Assembly (NCBI GenBank): GCA_965243615.1
Contig: CBDEVO010000003.1
Location: 3,658,001-3,722,000, forward strand
From: JAJEEA01 sp965243615
Lineage (GTDB): Bacteria > Acidobacteriota > Vicinamibacteria > Vicinamibacterales > UBA8438
Direction: 5' to 3'
Length of the DNA stretch: 64,000 nt
Position 1 is the first letter of the stretch. Each line of letters begins with the position of its first letter. This document shows, one piece after another, positions 57,104 to 64,000 of this stretch. A program made the translations under genes and the position numbers. Below the pieces are notes generated by a model. That model was not told the DNA's origin. It searched no databases and worked only from the letters and a program-made list of their open reading frames with translations.

Positions 57104-57394
57104 TCAACCGCGCGGATCGTCTGGAGGTTGGGCGCCGTGCCAGACCGCGACGACCCAGACGATCGGATCCCGGATCCGGTAGAAGAAGCGGTAGGGATTC
57201 AGGATGACCTCGCGATAGGGCAGATCCGGCAACTCGGGCACGGTGCGGCCCGATTCGGGGAAGCGCTCCAGTCTGCGCAAGGCTGCTTCCGCGCGCTGCC
57301 GGAACGTTGCCGCGGCAACGGGGCTCTCGCCGCGGATGTAGGAGATTGCGTCCAGGAACTGCCGGCGTCCCGAAGGGGTGAAACGGACCGTCAC
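57104..57394 (-). CDS. ParE/RelE-family toxin
   Basis: 96 residues: MTVRFTPSGRRQFLDAISYI, a helical hairpin (RAEAALRRLERFPESGR), and YREVILNPYRFFYRIRDP, the RelE/ParE fold. ParE hits gyrase, RelE cuts mRNA; which one is not clear. Start overlaps the antitoxin stop by four bases. Confidence 0.85.
   Translation of the reverse strand: MTVRFTPSGRRQFLDAISYIRGESPVAAATFRQRAEAALRRLERFPESGRTVPELPDLPYREVILNPYRFFYRIRDPIVWVVAVWHGAQPPDDPRG
57107..57137. repeat. Partial dispersed repeat at the toxin gene 3' end
   Basis: AACCGCGCGGATCG then TCTGGAGGTTGGGCGCC resembles the repeat middle (AACGGCGCGGGTTCC, CTGGAGG, TTGGGCGCC). Weak copy lying in the 3' end of the toxin gene. Confidence 0.35.
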
Positions 57395-57672
57395 TGCCGA
57401 TCGGCCGCGAGGGCGGTGTCCGCTTCGGCCAGCACGTCCTCCAGGTCGTGTCCGGCGCCGGCCATGACCTCCTGCTCGCCGCGCACCAGGAGGCGCAGCA
57501 GCTCGCGTTCCCGCTCGGCACGCTCATAGGCCGCCACGCTGAGCATGACCGCCGCGCTACGCCCGCGCTGGGTCACCACCAACGGTTGCGCAGACGACTG
57601 CAAGCGGTTCAGCACTGCGGCAGTGTCCTGGCGCAGGTCCTTCACGGGGATGATCTCCGGTATCCGGGCCAC
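57391..57672 (-). CDS. Phd/YefM-family antitoxin
   Basis: 93 residues. EIIPVKDLRQDTAAVLNRLQSSAQPLVVTQRGRSAAVMLSVAAYE is the Phd/YefM DNA-binding fold; the C-terminal helix (about 50-93) wraps the toxin. GTG start with GGAG eight bases upstream. It precedes the toxin gene, the standard order. Confidence 0.88.
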   Translation of the reverse strand: MARIPEIIPVKDLRQDTAAVLNRLQSSAQPLVVTQRGRSAAVMLSVAAYERAERERELLRLLVRGEQEVMAGAGHDLEDVLAEADTALAADRQ

Positions 57673-57692
57673 GAGTCGTCTCCAACGCTATC

Positions 57693-57710
57693 TTCAAGTG
57701 TACTGTTGAA
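57693..57710. promoter_or_regulatory. Palindromic operator of the toxin-antitoxin operon
   Basis: TTCAAGTGTACTGTTGAA, 14 of 18 bases palindromic, about 21 bp upstream of the antitoxin start. TTCTTGAA lies a little further (57724-57731). Phd/YefM proteins autorepress through such sites. Confidence 0.5.
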
Positions 57711-57778
57711 TGCCTGCTCTGCAATTCTTGAAGAGTACCGCAATCGATGGCTGCGGTGCAAATGCCGATCCGCAAGGG

Positions 57779-58603
57779 TCAGGACGGAAGCCGGCACACG
57801 AAGCTGCCGGCATCGTCGGCGTCGCCGTCACCGGTGTAGCGGGCGACCTCGGGGTACGGGCAGACCGGCCGGGTCATCAGCACCTCGCCGTCGCGGTCGA
57901 CGCGCCGCCCGACGAGGCGGTCGGGCGCCTCGCCGTTCTCGACCCACGCCACCAGGTCGGGCAGGGCGTCGATGGTGTTGATGCCCCGGCCCCCCCGGCA
58001 GTGGAACATGCCGGGGACCATGAACAGCCGGTAGAAGTCGGCGGCGTCCGGCGTCTCGGCCAGCACGTCCTCGTAGTAGTTCACCGCCATCATCGGGTTG
58101 AGCGCGGTGTCCGACCAGCCGTGGTACGTGATCATCCGGCCGCCGGCATCGCGGAACCGGGCGAGGTCGGGATCGGTGGCGTCGAGGATGCCGCGAATGG
58201 CGTCCATCCGGTAGGGGTCCTCGTCGAAGTCGAACTGCTCGATCGACCACTCGGGGTCGTCCCGGGTGAACGCCATGTAGCGCATGAAGGTGACCCCGAA
58301 GAGCTCCAGCCGGGGCGTCCGCCCCGCCGGGTCGACGAACCAGCCGCCCCACCCGCTGGTCCGGGAAGCGGGTGAGCCGAGGGGGTCGCCGAGCTCGGCC
58401 CCGGGGGGCTGGCCGGGGAAGTACGGCTCGCCGCGGCTGACGACGCCGCCGTAGATCTTCGCCAGCGTGTCGCTCTGTCCCTCGGTGAGGCAGTCGACGC
58501 GGTCGGCGCCCTCGCACTGCGGGTAGTCCGTCCGGGGGGCGAAGCGGCACTGCCGCGGGTCGTCGCCGGGCGAAGCCTCCGGGCGACGATTGGCGGGCTG
58601 GGG
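57779..58603 (-). pseudogene. Tannase/feruloyl esterase, N-terminal half missing
   Basis: 275 codons open, but only the C-terminal half of the usual enzyme (around 550 residues). DYPQCEGADRVDCLTEGQSD, GWGGWFVD and ITYHGWSDTALNPMMAVNYYED (catalytic Asp) and MFHCRGG (catalytic His) are present; the nucleophile Ser motif is gone. There is no start codon before residue 107 (ATG at 58285), and the frame closes at a TGA at 58604-58606, just inside a dispersed repeat tail. So the gene looks truncated at the repeat. Confidence 0.8.
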
Positions 58604-58605
58604 TC
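58567..58605. repeat. Dispersed repeat tail at the tannase truncation point
   Basis: GGGCGAAGCCTCCGGGCGAC followed by GATTGGCGGGCTGGGGTC. It matches the tail of the plsY copy at almost every base. The decayed tannase frame runs into it. Confidence 0.65.
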
Positions 58606-58677
58606 ATGTCGACTCGGGCCGCGAGAACCGCGGGCGGCATCGGCTCGTTGCGCGGGCGCGGTGCCGCTGGGATGGGG

Positions 58678-59241
58678 TCACGAGCCGGGCGGCCTGCGGC
58701 GGCGTTCGCAGGCATCCCGCACGAAGGCCTCGACCCGGGCGAACTCCGGCTCGACGGAGATCGCGTCCGGCAGGCCCGGCAGGTCCTCGCGCGAATCGAG
58801 ATACGCTATCGACGGTCTTCCGTAATGTAGCGCCAGCCTCGCCTCGCTCGCGGTGCCGGCGGAACCCGGCAGGAAGATCAGGACGTCGGACGACAGGACG
58901 TTCACGTGGTTGCGCGAGCGCTCGTCGCCGCCGCGGTCCCCGAGGCTGTCGAGATGCGTACGGATGGCGATCTCGACCCAGGGGTTCGGGTAGCCCGGGG
59001 GCGGCCGGCGCGCGGCGCCGTCGGTGCCGCCGAGGCCGCCCGCCGGCACGATGCCGACGGCGAGGCCGCGGCGGTCCGGCACGCCGACGAACGCCTCGGT
59101 GACGGCCGCCATCACCCCCGGGCCGCCGCCCGTGAGCAGGTGATAGCCGGCGCGGGCAACCCACTCGCCGACGCGCCGCGAGCGTTCCGCATGCGGCGCG
59201 CCGCTCGCGCCCATGACGCCGACGACGGGCCGCCGCATCAC
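58678..59241 (-). CDS. LOG-family (TIGR00725-like) Rossmann protein
   Basis: 187 residues. VVGVMGASGAPHAERSRRVGEWVARAGYHLLTGGGPGVMAAVTEAF and DVLIFLPGSAGTASEARLAL match the LOG/MoCo carrier-like group, though the PGGxGTxxE element reads PGSAGTASE. Homologues bind nucleotide ligands or molybdenum cofactor; role not clear here. ATG doublet at the start. Confidence 0.75.
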   Translation of the reverse strand: MMRRPVVGVMGASGAPHAERSRRVGEWVARAGYHLLTGGGPGVMAAVTEAFVGVPDRRGLAVGIVPAGGLGGTDGAARRPPPGYPNPWVEIAIRTHLDSLGDRGGDERSRNHVNVLSSDVLIFLPGSAGTASEARLALHYGRPSIAYLDSREDLPGLPDAISVEPEFARVEAFVRDACERRRRPPGS

Positions 59242-59245
59242 GGAA

Positions 59246-60289
59246 TCATCGAGGCGGCTCGGCCGCCTGCCGCTCGACGTTCCTCGCCACCTCGAGGATG
59301 TGCCGGATGTCGTGGTTGCCCTCGTGGCACGCGTACTCGTAGAGCGGGCCGTCGCGCTTCATCAGCGGGAACTCCACGCTCCACGGCCGCGGCCAGGTCC
59401 GGTCGTCCTCCACCGTGAACTCGTAGCGGATGGTCTCGGCGTCGACGCGGGTGAAGCGCTCCACGACGCGCAGCGCCTCGGTCGACCCCTCGTAGTGGGT
59501 CTTCTCGTTGAAGTTGACGGTGTCCACGACGAGCGTGTCGCCCTCCCAGCGCCCGCGGGAGTCGCCGGGCCACTGCCGGATGCGCGACGGCAGGTGGGGT
59601 CGTCCGAGGGGGATGATGCGGGGCGGGTTGTTGCTCATCTCCTGCATGACGACGACGTGGTCCGGCGTCTGGAAGATCTGCAGCATGTCGTTGTAGGACG
59701 GCGGCACCATCGGCGGGCCCTCGTGCCGCCACACGAGGCAGCGTTCCTGCAGCGTGCGCGTGTGGTAGCCCTCGTAAGACGGCTCGTCGAGGTTGTAGAC
59801 GAGATGCCGGCTGGCCTCCCGGCGCTTCGCCTCCCGCTCCACCGCCTCCGGGATGCGCGGCGGGATGCGTCCGTTCGGCGGGTCGACGATCAGCGACGTG
59901 CGCCGGGTCGAGAACGTCTTCCGCCGCTCTTCGGTCAGCCAGACGGCGTTGTCGTAGTGGATGTTCTCCTGCGTCTGGCGGGTCACCGCCCGCCGCTCCT
60001 CGTCCGTCCCGGCCGCGAGGATGTTGCGCGCCCGCAGGGGGTCGACCCCGTCCTCGGCCACCAGGGCGGCAAGCTCGGCTGCCTCCTCCTCGGTCAGGAA
60101 CGCGCGGTCGGCCACCGTCTCCGGGCGTTCCAGGGGCGTGTACGTGGCGCTGGTCCAGATGCCCTGCAGGTCGGGGTCGCCCCAGGGCGTCCGCGGATCG
60201 GGGCTCTCGTCCGGCTGGCCCGCCGCGGAGAGGGGAAGAAAGCCCGCGATGACCGCCGCCGGCAGAGAGAGACCGTATCGTCGGCTCAT
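59246..60289 (-). CDS. Secreted protein of the WGDPDLQG type (copy 1)
   Basis: 347 residues. Signal peptide (about 1-24), TPWGDPDLQGIWTSATYTPLERP, TSLIVDPPNGRIPP, DHVVVMQEMSNNPPRIIPL, DSRGRWEGDTLVVDTVNF and YEYACHEGNHDIRHIL. A large secreted family, common to my knowledge in Acidobacteria and some Proteobacteria; function unknown. GGAGG precedes the ATG at 60289. Divergent from a paralogue at 60446. Confidence 0.75.
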   Translation of the reverse strand: MSRRYGLSLPAAVIAGFLPLSAAGQPDESPDPRTPWGDPDLQGIWTSATYTPLERPETVADRAFLTEEEAAELAALVAEDGVDPLRARNILAAGTDEERRAVTRQTQENIHYDNAVWLTEERRKTFSTRRTSLIVDPPNGRIPPRIPEAVEREAKRREASRHLVYNLDEPSYEGYHTRTLQERCLVWRHEGPPMVPPSYNDMLQIFQTPDHVVVMQEMSNNPPRIIPLGRPHLPSRIRQWPGDSRGRWEGDTLVVDTVNFNEKTHYEGSTEALRVVERFTRVDAETIRYEFTVEDDRTWPRPWSVEFPLMKRDGPLYEYACHEGNHDIRHILEVARNVERQAAEPPR

Positions 60290-60445
60290 GGCACGTCCTC
60301 CACGCGCATCGTCCACGTACGTGCATGATGCCCTGCCCGGGCGCGGCGCGCAATACCCCGGCGGCGGGCCTTGCAGGCGCGCCGCCGGTGGGCGATCATG
60401 CAGCTTGCGTACGCCCCGCGGCTCTCTGCGGCTCTGGAGGACTAC

Positions 60446-61417
60446 ATGGCCCAGCGATGGCTCGCCGCCCTGATCATGATCGTCGTCGCGACGGCGTCCG
60501 CGCCGGCCGCCGCGCAGCCCCCGCCCGCGGAACCGGCCCCGCCCCGCACGCCCTGGGGCGACCCCGACCTGCAGGGGCAGTGGAACAGCCAGACCTCGAC
60601 CCCGCTGGAACGGCCGGCCGAGGGGCCGCTCGCGGGACGGGAGACGCTGCCGCTCGAGGAGGCGGCCACCATCGAGGCGACCAACCGGGCCAACTTCGAC
60701 CTGCCGCCGCCGGAGGGCAGCGTGGGCAACTACAACGCGTTCTGGCGCGACGTGGGCCGCGCCCTGCCCCGGACGTCGCTGATCGTCGATCCGCCGGACG
60801 GGCGCATCCCCGAGCTGTCGGCGGAAGGCCGCGCGAGAATCGAGGCCGAGCGCGCCGAGCGGAGCACGCGGGGGCCGTCCAACTCACCAGACACCTACGC
60901 CGACCTCAGTCCCTGGACCCGCTGCATCTCGCGGGGCTGGAACGGCATCGGGAGCTGGTACAGCAGCAACTACCAGATCTTCCAGGCGCCCGGCTACGTC
61001 GTCGTCTTCCAGGAGCTCATCCACGAGCCGCGCATCATCCCCCTCGACGGGCGGCCGCACCTGCCCGCGTCCGTCACCCAGTGGATGGGCGACTCGCGCG
61101 GCCGGTGGGAAGGGGACACCCTGGTCGTCGAGACCACCAACTTCGACCCCAAGACCAGCTACCAGGGCTCGCGCGACACCCTGCACCTGACCGAGCGCTA
61201 CACGCGCGTCGACGCCGACACCATCGACTACCGGTTCACCGTCGACGACCCCCGGACGTTCACCCGGCCGTGGACCGTCTCCCGGCCCATGAACCGGATC
61301 TCGGACCGCGTGTCGATCTACGAGTACGCGTGCCACGAGGGGAACTACTCGATGGCCGGCATCCTCGCCGGCGCCCGCGCCGAGGAGCGGGCGCCGGAGG
61401 CGGAGCCGTCGAGGTGA
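60446..61417 (+). CDS. Secreted protein of the WGDPDLQG type (copy 2)
   Basis: 323 residues with signal peptide (about 1-23), RTPWGDPDLQGQWNSQTSTPLERP, TSLIVDPPDGRIPEL, GYVVVFQELIHEPRIIPL, DSRGRWEGDTLVVETTNF and the end EYACHEGNYSMAGILAGA. Paralogue of the divergent gene; motif order and spacing agree. It lacks the copy-1 region around residues 170-190. GGAGG five bases before the ATG. Function unknown. Confidence 0.75.
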   Translation: MAQRWLAALIMIVVATASAPAAAQPPPAEPAPPRTPWGDPDLQGQWNSQTSTPLERPAEGPLAGRETLPLEEAATIEATNRANFDLPPPEGSVGNYNAFWRDVGRALPRTSLIVDPPDGRIPELSAEGRARIEAERAERSTRGPSNSPDTYADLSPWTRCISRGWNGIGSWYSSNYQIFQAPGYVVVFQELIHEPRIIPLDGRPHLPASVTQWMGDSRGRWEGDTLVVETTNFDPKTSYQGSRDTLHLTERYTRVDADTIDYRFTVDDPRTFTRPWTVSRPMNRISDRVSIYEYACHEGNYSMAGILAGARAEERAPEAEPSR

Positions 61418-61423
61418 TCCGAT
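61409..61423. repeat. 15-bp direct repeat, left of the MntA-HepT pair
   Basis: TCGAGGTGATCCGAT; it contains the last sense codons and stop of the secreted paralogue. Exactly repeated at 62314-62328 beyond hepT. Confidence 0.7.
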
Positions 61424-61454
61424 GCGCGGTCGGTCGGATACGATAACGGAGCGC

Positions 61455-61937
61455 ATGGAGACGTCAGCCGGAGGCCTGGAGGCGCGGATCGCACGAGCCG
61501 TCGCGGCCGTCGACGGGGTGGGTACGGTGGCGTTGTTCGGTTCGCACGCGACCAATCGGGCGCGCCCGAACAGCGATCTCGACGTCGCCGTCCTGCCGAC
61601 GACCGCCGATCCGGCGTGCCGTCGCAGGCTGGTGTCGCGCGTCGCCGCCGCGCTCGCCGGTCTGGCCCCGGGGGGCCGCGTCGACGTCGTGCTCGTCGAC
61701 GAGGCGCCCGAGCTGCTCCGACAGCGCATCTTCGAGCACGGCCGGTTGGTGATGCAGCGCAACCCGGCGGACTGGCGAGCGTGGCGTGTGCGGACGATGC
61801 GGGAGCACGGCGACCGCGAGCCCTATCGCCGCATGCTCCGGAACGCCCAGGCCCGGCGGCTCGCGGCGGGGGGGATCGGTGGTCGATCGGGACGTGCTCT
61901 CGACTCGCTTGAACGCGCTCGAGGGCTATCTGGCTGA
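61455..61937 (+). CDS. mntA: MntA-type nucleotidyltransferase antitoxin
   Basis: 160 residues. The catalytic motif TVALFGSHATNRARPNSDLDVAVLP (GSx10DxD, with later Asp in VDVVLVDEAPELL) is that of minimal nucleotidyltransferases. MntA AMPylates the HEPN toxin HepT to neutralise it in tested systems. The gene is longer than usual because its 3' end overlaps hepT by 59 bp. Confidence 0.85.
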   Translation: METSAGGLEARIARAVAAVDGVGTVALFGSHATNRARPNSDLDVAVLPTTADPACRRRLVSRVAAALAGLAPGGRVDVVLVDEAPELLRQRIFEHGRLVMQRNPADWRAWRVRTMREHGDREPYRRMLRNAQARRLAAGGIGGRSGRALDSLERARGLSG

Positions 61938-62301
61938 TCTGCACCCGTTCGCGGGGCGTTCACGCGACGAGTTCGTGCGCGAGTCCGGTCTGCACCACCT
62001 GGCCGAGCGGCTCCTGCATCTGGCGTGCGAGTGCGTGATCGACATCGCGCACCACATCATCGCCGACGAGGGGTACCGGCAGCCCTCCACCTACCGGGAT
62101 GCGATTGCGGTGCTCGCGGAGGAGGGCATCGTCGATGACGCTCTGGCCGATCGCGTGGCCGCCTGGGTCGGCTTTCGCAACGTGCTGGCCCATGCGTATC
62201 TCGACATCGACCACGGCCGTTCCTACGATTCCATCGAGAGCGATCTCGGCGATCTGGAAGACTTCGCTCGAGCCGTCGCGAAGCTGTTGCCGGATGCCTG
62301 A
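61879..62301 (+). CDS. hepT: HepT-type HEPN toxin (DUF86)
   Basis: 140 residues, all helical. The RX4HxY motif is FRNVLAHAYLDID (about residues 95-107), with the Tyr that MntA modifies in characterised pairs. Start is GTG after a G-rich stretch. HepT is an RNase toxin or its inactive form, depending on the lineage. Partner gene directly upstream. Confidence 0.85.
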   Translation: MVDRDVLSTRLNALEGYLADLHPFAGRSRDEFVRESGLHHLAERLLHLACECVIDIAHHIIADEGYRQPSTYRDAIAVLAEEGIVDDALADRVAAWVGFRNVLAHAYLDIDHGRSYDSIESDLGDLEDFARAVAKLLPDA

Positions 62302-62313
62302 GTGGACGCGCCA

Positions 62314-62328
62314 TCGAGGTGATCCGAT
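62314..62328. repeat. 15-bp direct repeat, right of the MntA-HepT pair
   Basis: TCGAGGTGATCCGAT, identical to 61409-61423, in the gap before the cytochrome-type gene. Confidence 0.7.
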
Positions 62329-62344
62329 TCTCGGAGAATTGGGG

Positions 62345-62350
62345 TAGAAT
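62345..62350 (+). promoter_or_regulatory. -10-like box before the DUF1592 gene
   Basis: TAGAAT in an AT-richer spot, 38 bp before the chosen start. No clear -35. Confidence 0.35.
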
Positions 62351-62387
62351 ACGCGCGGATCCGACTACCCGCACGCTGGAGGCCCGG

Positions 62388-64000
62388 ATGACCGGAGGCC
62401 TGGAACGGATGCTGAGAGGTCGGTTCGTACCGCGCGCCCTCGTCCTTGTCGCGTGTCTCCTTCTGCCGCTGGCCGGCGCGGAGGCGCAGACGGCCCCGTC
62501 CGCGTCCGCCGCCGCCGGGGCGTCCGTCTCGGAGCGCGCGGTCATCGATCGGTACTGCGTCACCTGCCACAGCGACCGCCTGCAGACGGGCGGCCTGTCG
62601 CTCGAGGGCGTGGACCTCGCCGATGTCGCCGCCCACGCCGAGGTGTGGGAAAAGGTCGTCCGGAAGCTGCGCGCGGGCGCGATGCCTCCCCGGCCGCGTC
62701 CTCGCCCCGACGCCGCGACCCACGACCGGCTGCTGGCCACCATCGAGACCGCCCTCGACGCGGCGGCGAGGGCCAACCCCGACCCCGGCCGCACCGAGAC
62801 CTTCCGGCGGCTGAACCGGACCGAGTACCAGAACGCCGTCCGCGACCTGCTCGCCCTCGAGATAGACGTCACGGCGCTGCTGCCGCGCGACGACGCCGCC
62901 TTCGGGTTCGACAACGTGAACACCGGCGGGTTGTCGCCGACCCTGATGGAGCGCTATCTCGCCGCCGCCCGGACCGTCAGCGAACTGGCGGTGGGCAGCC
63001 GGGCCCCGGCCCCCGACAGCCGGGTGGTGATCGTGCCGGCCGACCGCACCCAGGAGGACCATGTCGACGGCCTGCCGTTCGGGACCCGCGGGGGCACCGT
63101 CGTCGAGCACGTCTTCCCGTTCGACGGCGAGTACGAGATCCAGGTCCGCCTGCAGCGCAACCGCAACGAGAACGTCGAGGGGCTGACCGAGCCGCACGAG
63201 GTCGAGCTGACCCTCGACGGCGAGCGCCTGGGCCTGTTCACCATGGAGCCGAGCACGAACATGGTGATTCAGGCCAACGCGACGTACTACGCCGACGAGG
63301 GCATCGACAACCACCTGAACGCGCGCCTGCCGGTCACCGCGGGGCCGCACCGGGTGGGCGCCGCCTTCATCAAGAAGAACTCGGCCCTCCTCGAGACGAC
63401 CCGGCAGCCCTACGACGCCCACTTCAACATGGACCGCCATCCCCGGCAGCAGCCGGCGGTGCGCACCATCTCGATCGCGGGGCCGTTCGAGCCCACCGGC
63501 ATCGGCGAGACGCCGAGCCGCGACCGCGTCTTCTCGTGCCGCCCCGCGGACGACACGGCCGAGGAGGCCGAGGCGTGCGCCACCGCGATCGTCGCGTCGC
63601 TGGCCCGGCGCGCCTACCGGCGCCCCGTCACCTTCGGCGACATCGAGCAGTTGACCGGCTTCCATCGCGAGGGCTACGCCGAGGGCGGGTTCGAGGCCGG
63701 CGTCGAGACCGCGCTGCGGGCCCTGCTGACGAGCCCCGAGTTCCTGTTCCGCATCGAGCGCGACCCCGCGGGGGCGGAGCCGGGCACCGCGTACCGCGTC
63801 GGCGATCTCGAGCTGGCCTCGCGCCTCTCGTTCTTCCTGTGGAGCAGCCTGCCCGACGACGAGCTGATCGACGTCGCGGCGGCCGGTCGCCTGCGCGAGC
63901 CCGAGGTGCTGCGGGCCCAGGTGCGGCGCATGCTCGCCGACCCGCGCGCCGAGACGCTGACCACGAACTTCGCGTCGCAGTGGCTGCACCTGCGGAACCT
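62388..64000 (+). CDS. DUF1587/DUF1592/DUF1595 secreted cytochrome-type protein (runs off end)
   Basis: At least 537 residues. Signal peptide, then a c-type heme motif CVTCHSDRLQTGGLSLEG (about residues 60-77), MPP ligand region (GAMPPRPRP), DUF1587 (FRRLNRTEYQNAVRDLLAL), DUF1595-like middle, DUF1592 (LASRLSFFLWSSLPDDELIDVA). DUF1588 and DUF1585 would follow beyond the window. These large proteins occur in Acidobacteria and Planctomycetes with polymer-degradation genes; function unproven. GGAGG five bases before the ATG at 62388. Confidence 0.85.
   Translation, partial: MTGGLERMLRGRFVPRALVLVACLLLPLAGAEAQTAPSASAAAGASVSERAVIDRYCVTCHSDRLQTGGLSLEGVDLADVAAHAEVWEKVVRKLRAGAMPPRPRPRPDAATHDRLLATIETALDAAARANPDPGRTETFRRLNRTEYQNAVRDLLALEIDVTALLPRDDAAFGFDNVNTGGLSPTLMERYLAAARTVSELAVGSRAPAPDSRVVIVPADRTQEDHVDGLPFGTRGGTVVEHVFPFDGEYEIQVRLQRNRNENVEGLTEPHEVELTLDGERLGLFTMEPSTNMVIQANATYYADEGIDNHLNARLPVTAGPHRVGAAFIKKNSALLETTRQPYDAHFNMDRHPRQQPAVRTISIAGPFEPTGIGETPSRDRVFSCRPADDTAEEAEACATAIVASLARRAYRRPVTFGDIEQLTGFHREGYAEGGFEAGVETALRALLTSPEFLFRIERDPAGAEPGTAYRVGDLELASRLSFFLWSSLPDDELIDVAAAGRLREPEVLRAQVRRMLADPRAETLTTNFASQWLHLRN

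Overview
The window is about 64 kb of very GC-rich bacterial DNA with a didermic gene set (BamA, Skp, LpxA, LpxI, LolC/E, LolD, a TonB-type protein). Menaquinone genes of the futalosine type (mqn), the DUF1587/DUF1592/DUF1595 cytochrome protein and the secreted 'WGDPDLQG' proteins together suggest an acidobacterium, most like the Vicinamibacteria. That placement is inferred from gene content; no rRNA is present to test it. I found no tRNA, rRNA or CRISPR array. Most genes are tightly packed, with ATGA/GTGA stop-start overlaps and many GTG starts.

Layout. 1-2.7 kb: argS (cut by the window edge) and mobA on the minus strand. 3.0-7.8 kb: nfeD, an SPFH protein, a SPOR protein, plsY and prfB (with the RF2 +1 frameshift). 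7.8-13.7 kb: dnaK, dnaJ and hspR behind a good sigma-70 promoter, then a DnaC-like ATPase and hemW. 13.7-15.8 kb: two related secreted proteins of unknown function with a duplicated promoter-like block between them, and a small outer-membrane beta-barrel protein. 16.0-20.4 kb: acyl-CoA dehydrogenase, meaB, methylmalonyl-CoA epimerase, mtnP and a PfkB kinase. 20.4-22.1 kb: four small membrane proteins. 22.1-27.4 kb: enoyl-CoA hydratase, ribH, nusB, lysS, lolC/E and lolD. 27.5-30.2 kb: clpC. 30.3-37.1 kb: envelope cluster bamA, skp, a fabZ-lpxA fusion, lpxI and a Gfo/Idh dehydrogenase. 37.3-43.7 kb: menaquinone operon whose first gene is an MqnE homologue without the radical-SAM cysteines, then mqnA, mqnC, a deaminase-type amidohydrolase, mqnP, ubiX-like and ubiE/menG. 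43.77-45.43 kb: an ISKra4-like insertion sequence with a 9-bp target duplication. 45.5-48.7 kb: tonB-like gene, a 29-residue membrane peptide, miaA and dgt. 48.7-52.8 kb: DUF177, rpmF, fabD, fabG, acpP and fabF. 53.0-57.1 kb: etfB, etfA, ETF-quinone oxidoreductase and a DUF374 acyltransferase. 57.1-64 kb is accessory: a Phd/ParE toxin-antitoxin pair, a decapitated tannase, a LOG-family protein, two divergent secreted paralogues, an MntA/HepT pair between 15-bp direct repeats, and a large secreted cytochrome-type protein that runs off the end.

How the genes work together. The acyl-CoA dehydrogenase, enoyl-CoA hydratase, ETF, ETF-QO and menaquinone genes form one electron route from fatty or branched-chain acyl-CoA to the quinone pool. 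MeaB and epimerase handle the methylmalonyl-CoA branch. The 27-37 kb block plus the fab operon build and quality-control the envelope.

The most unusual signals are (1) the radical-SAM-less MqnE paralogue heading the menaquinone operon and (2) a dispersed GC-rich repeat of about 90 bp. The head of that repeat forms a hairpin whose loop holds the stop codon of unrelated genes (fabF, DUF177, Gfo/Idh, vanZ), so these proteins all end in Ser/Pro-Ala-Pro.
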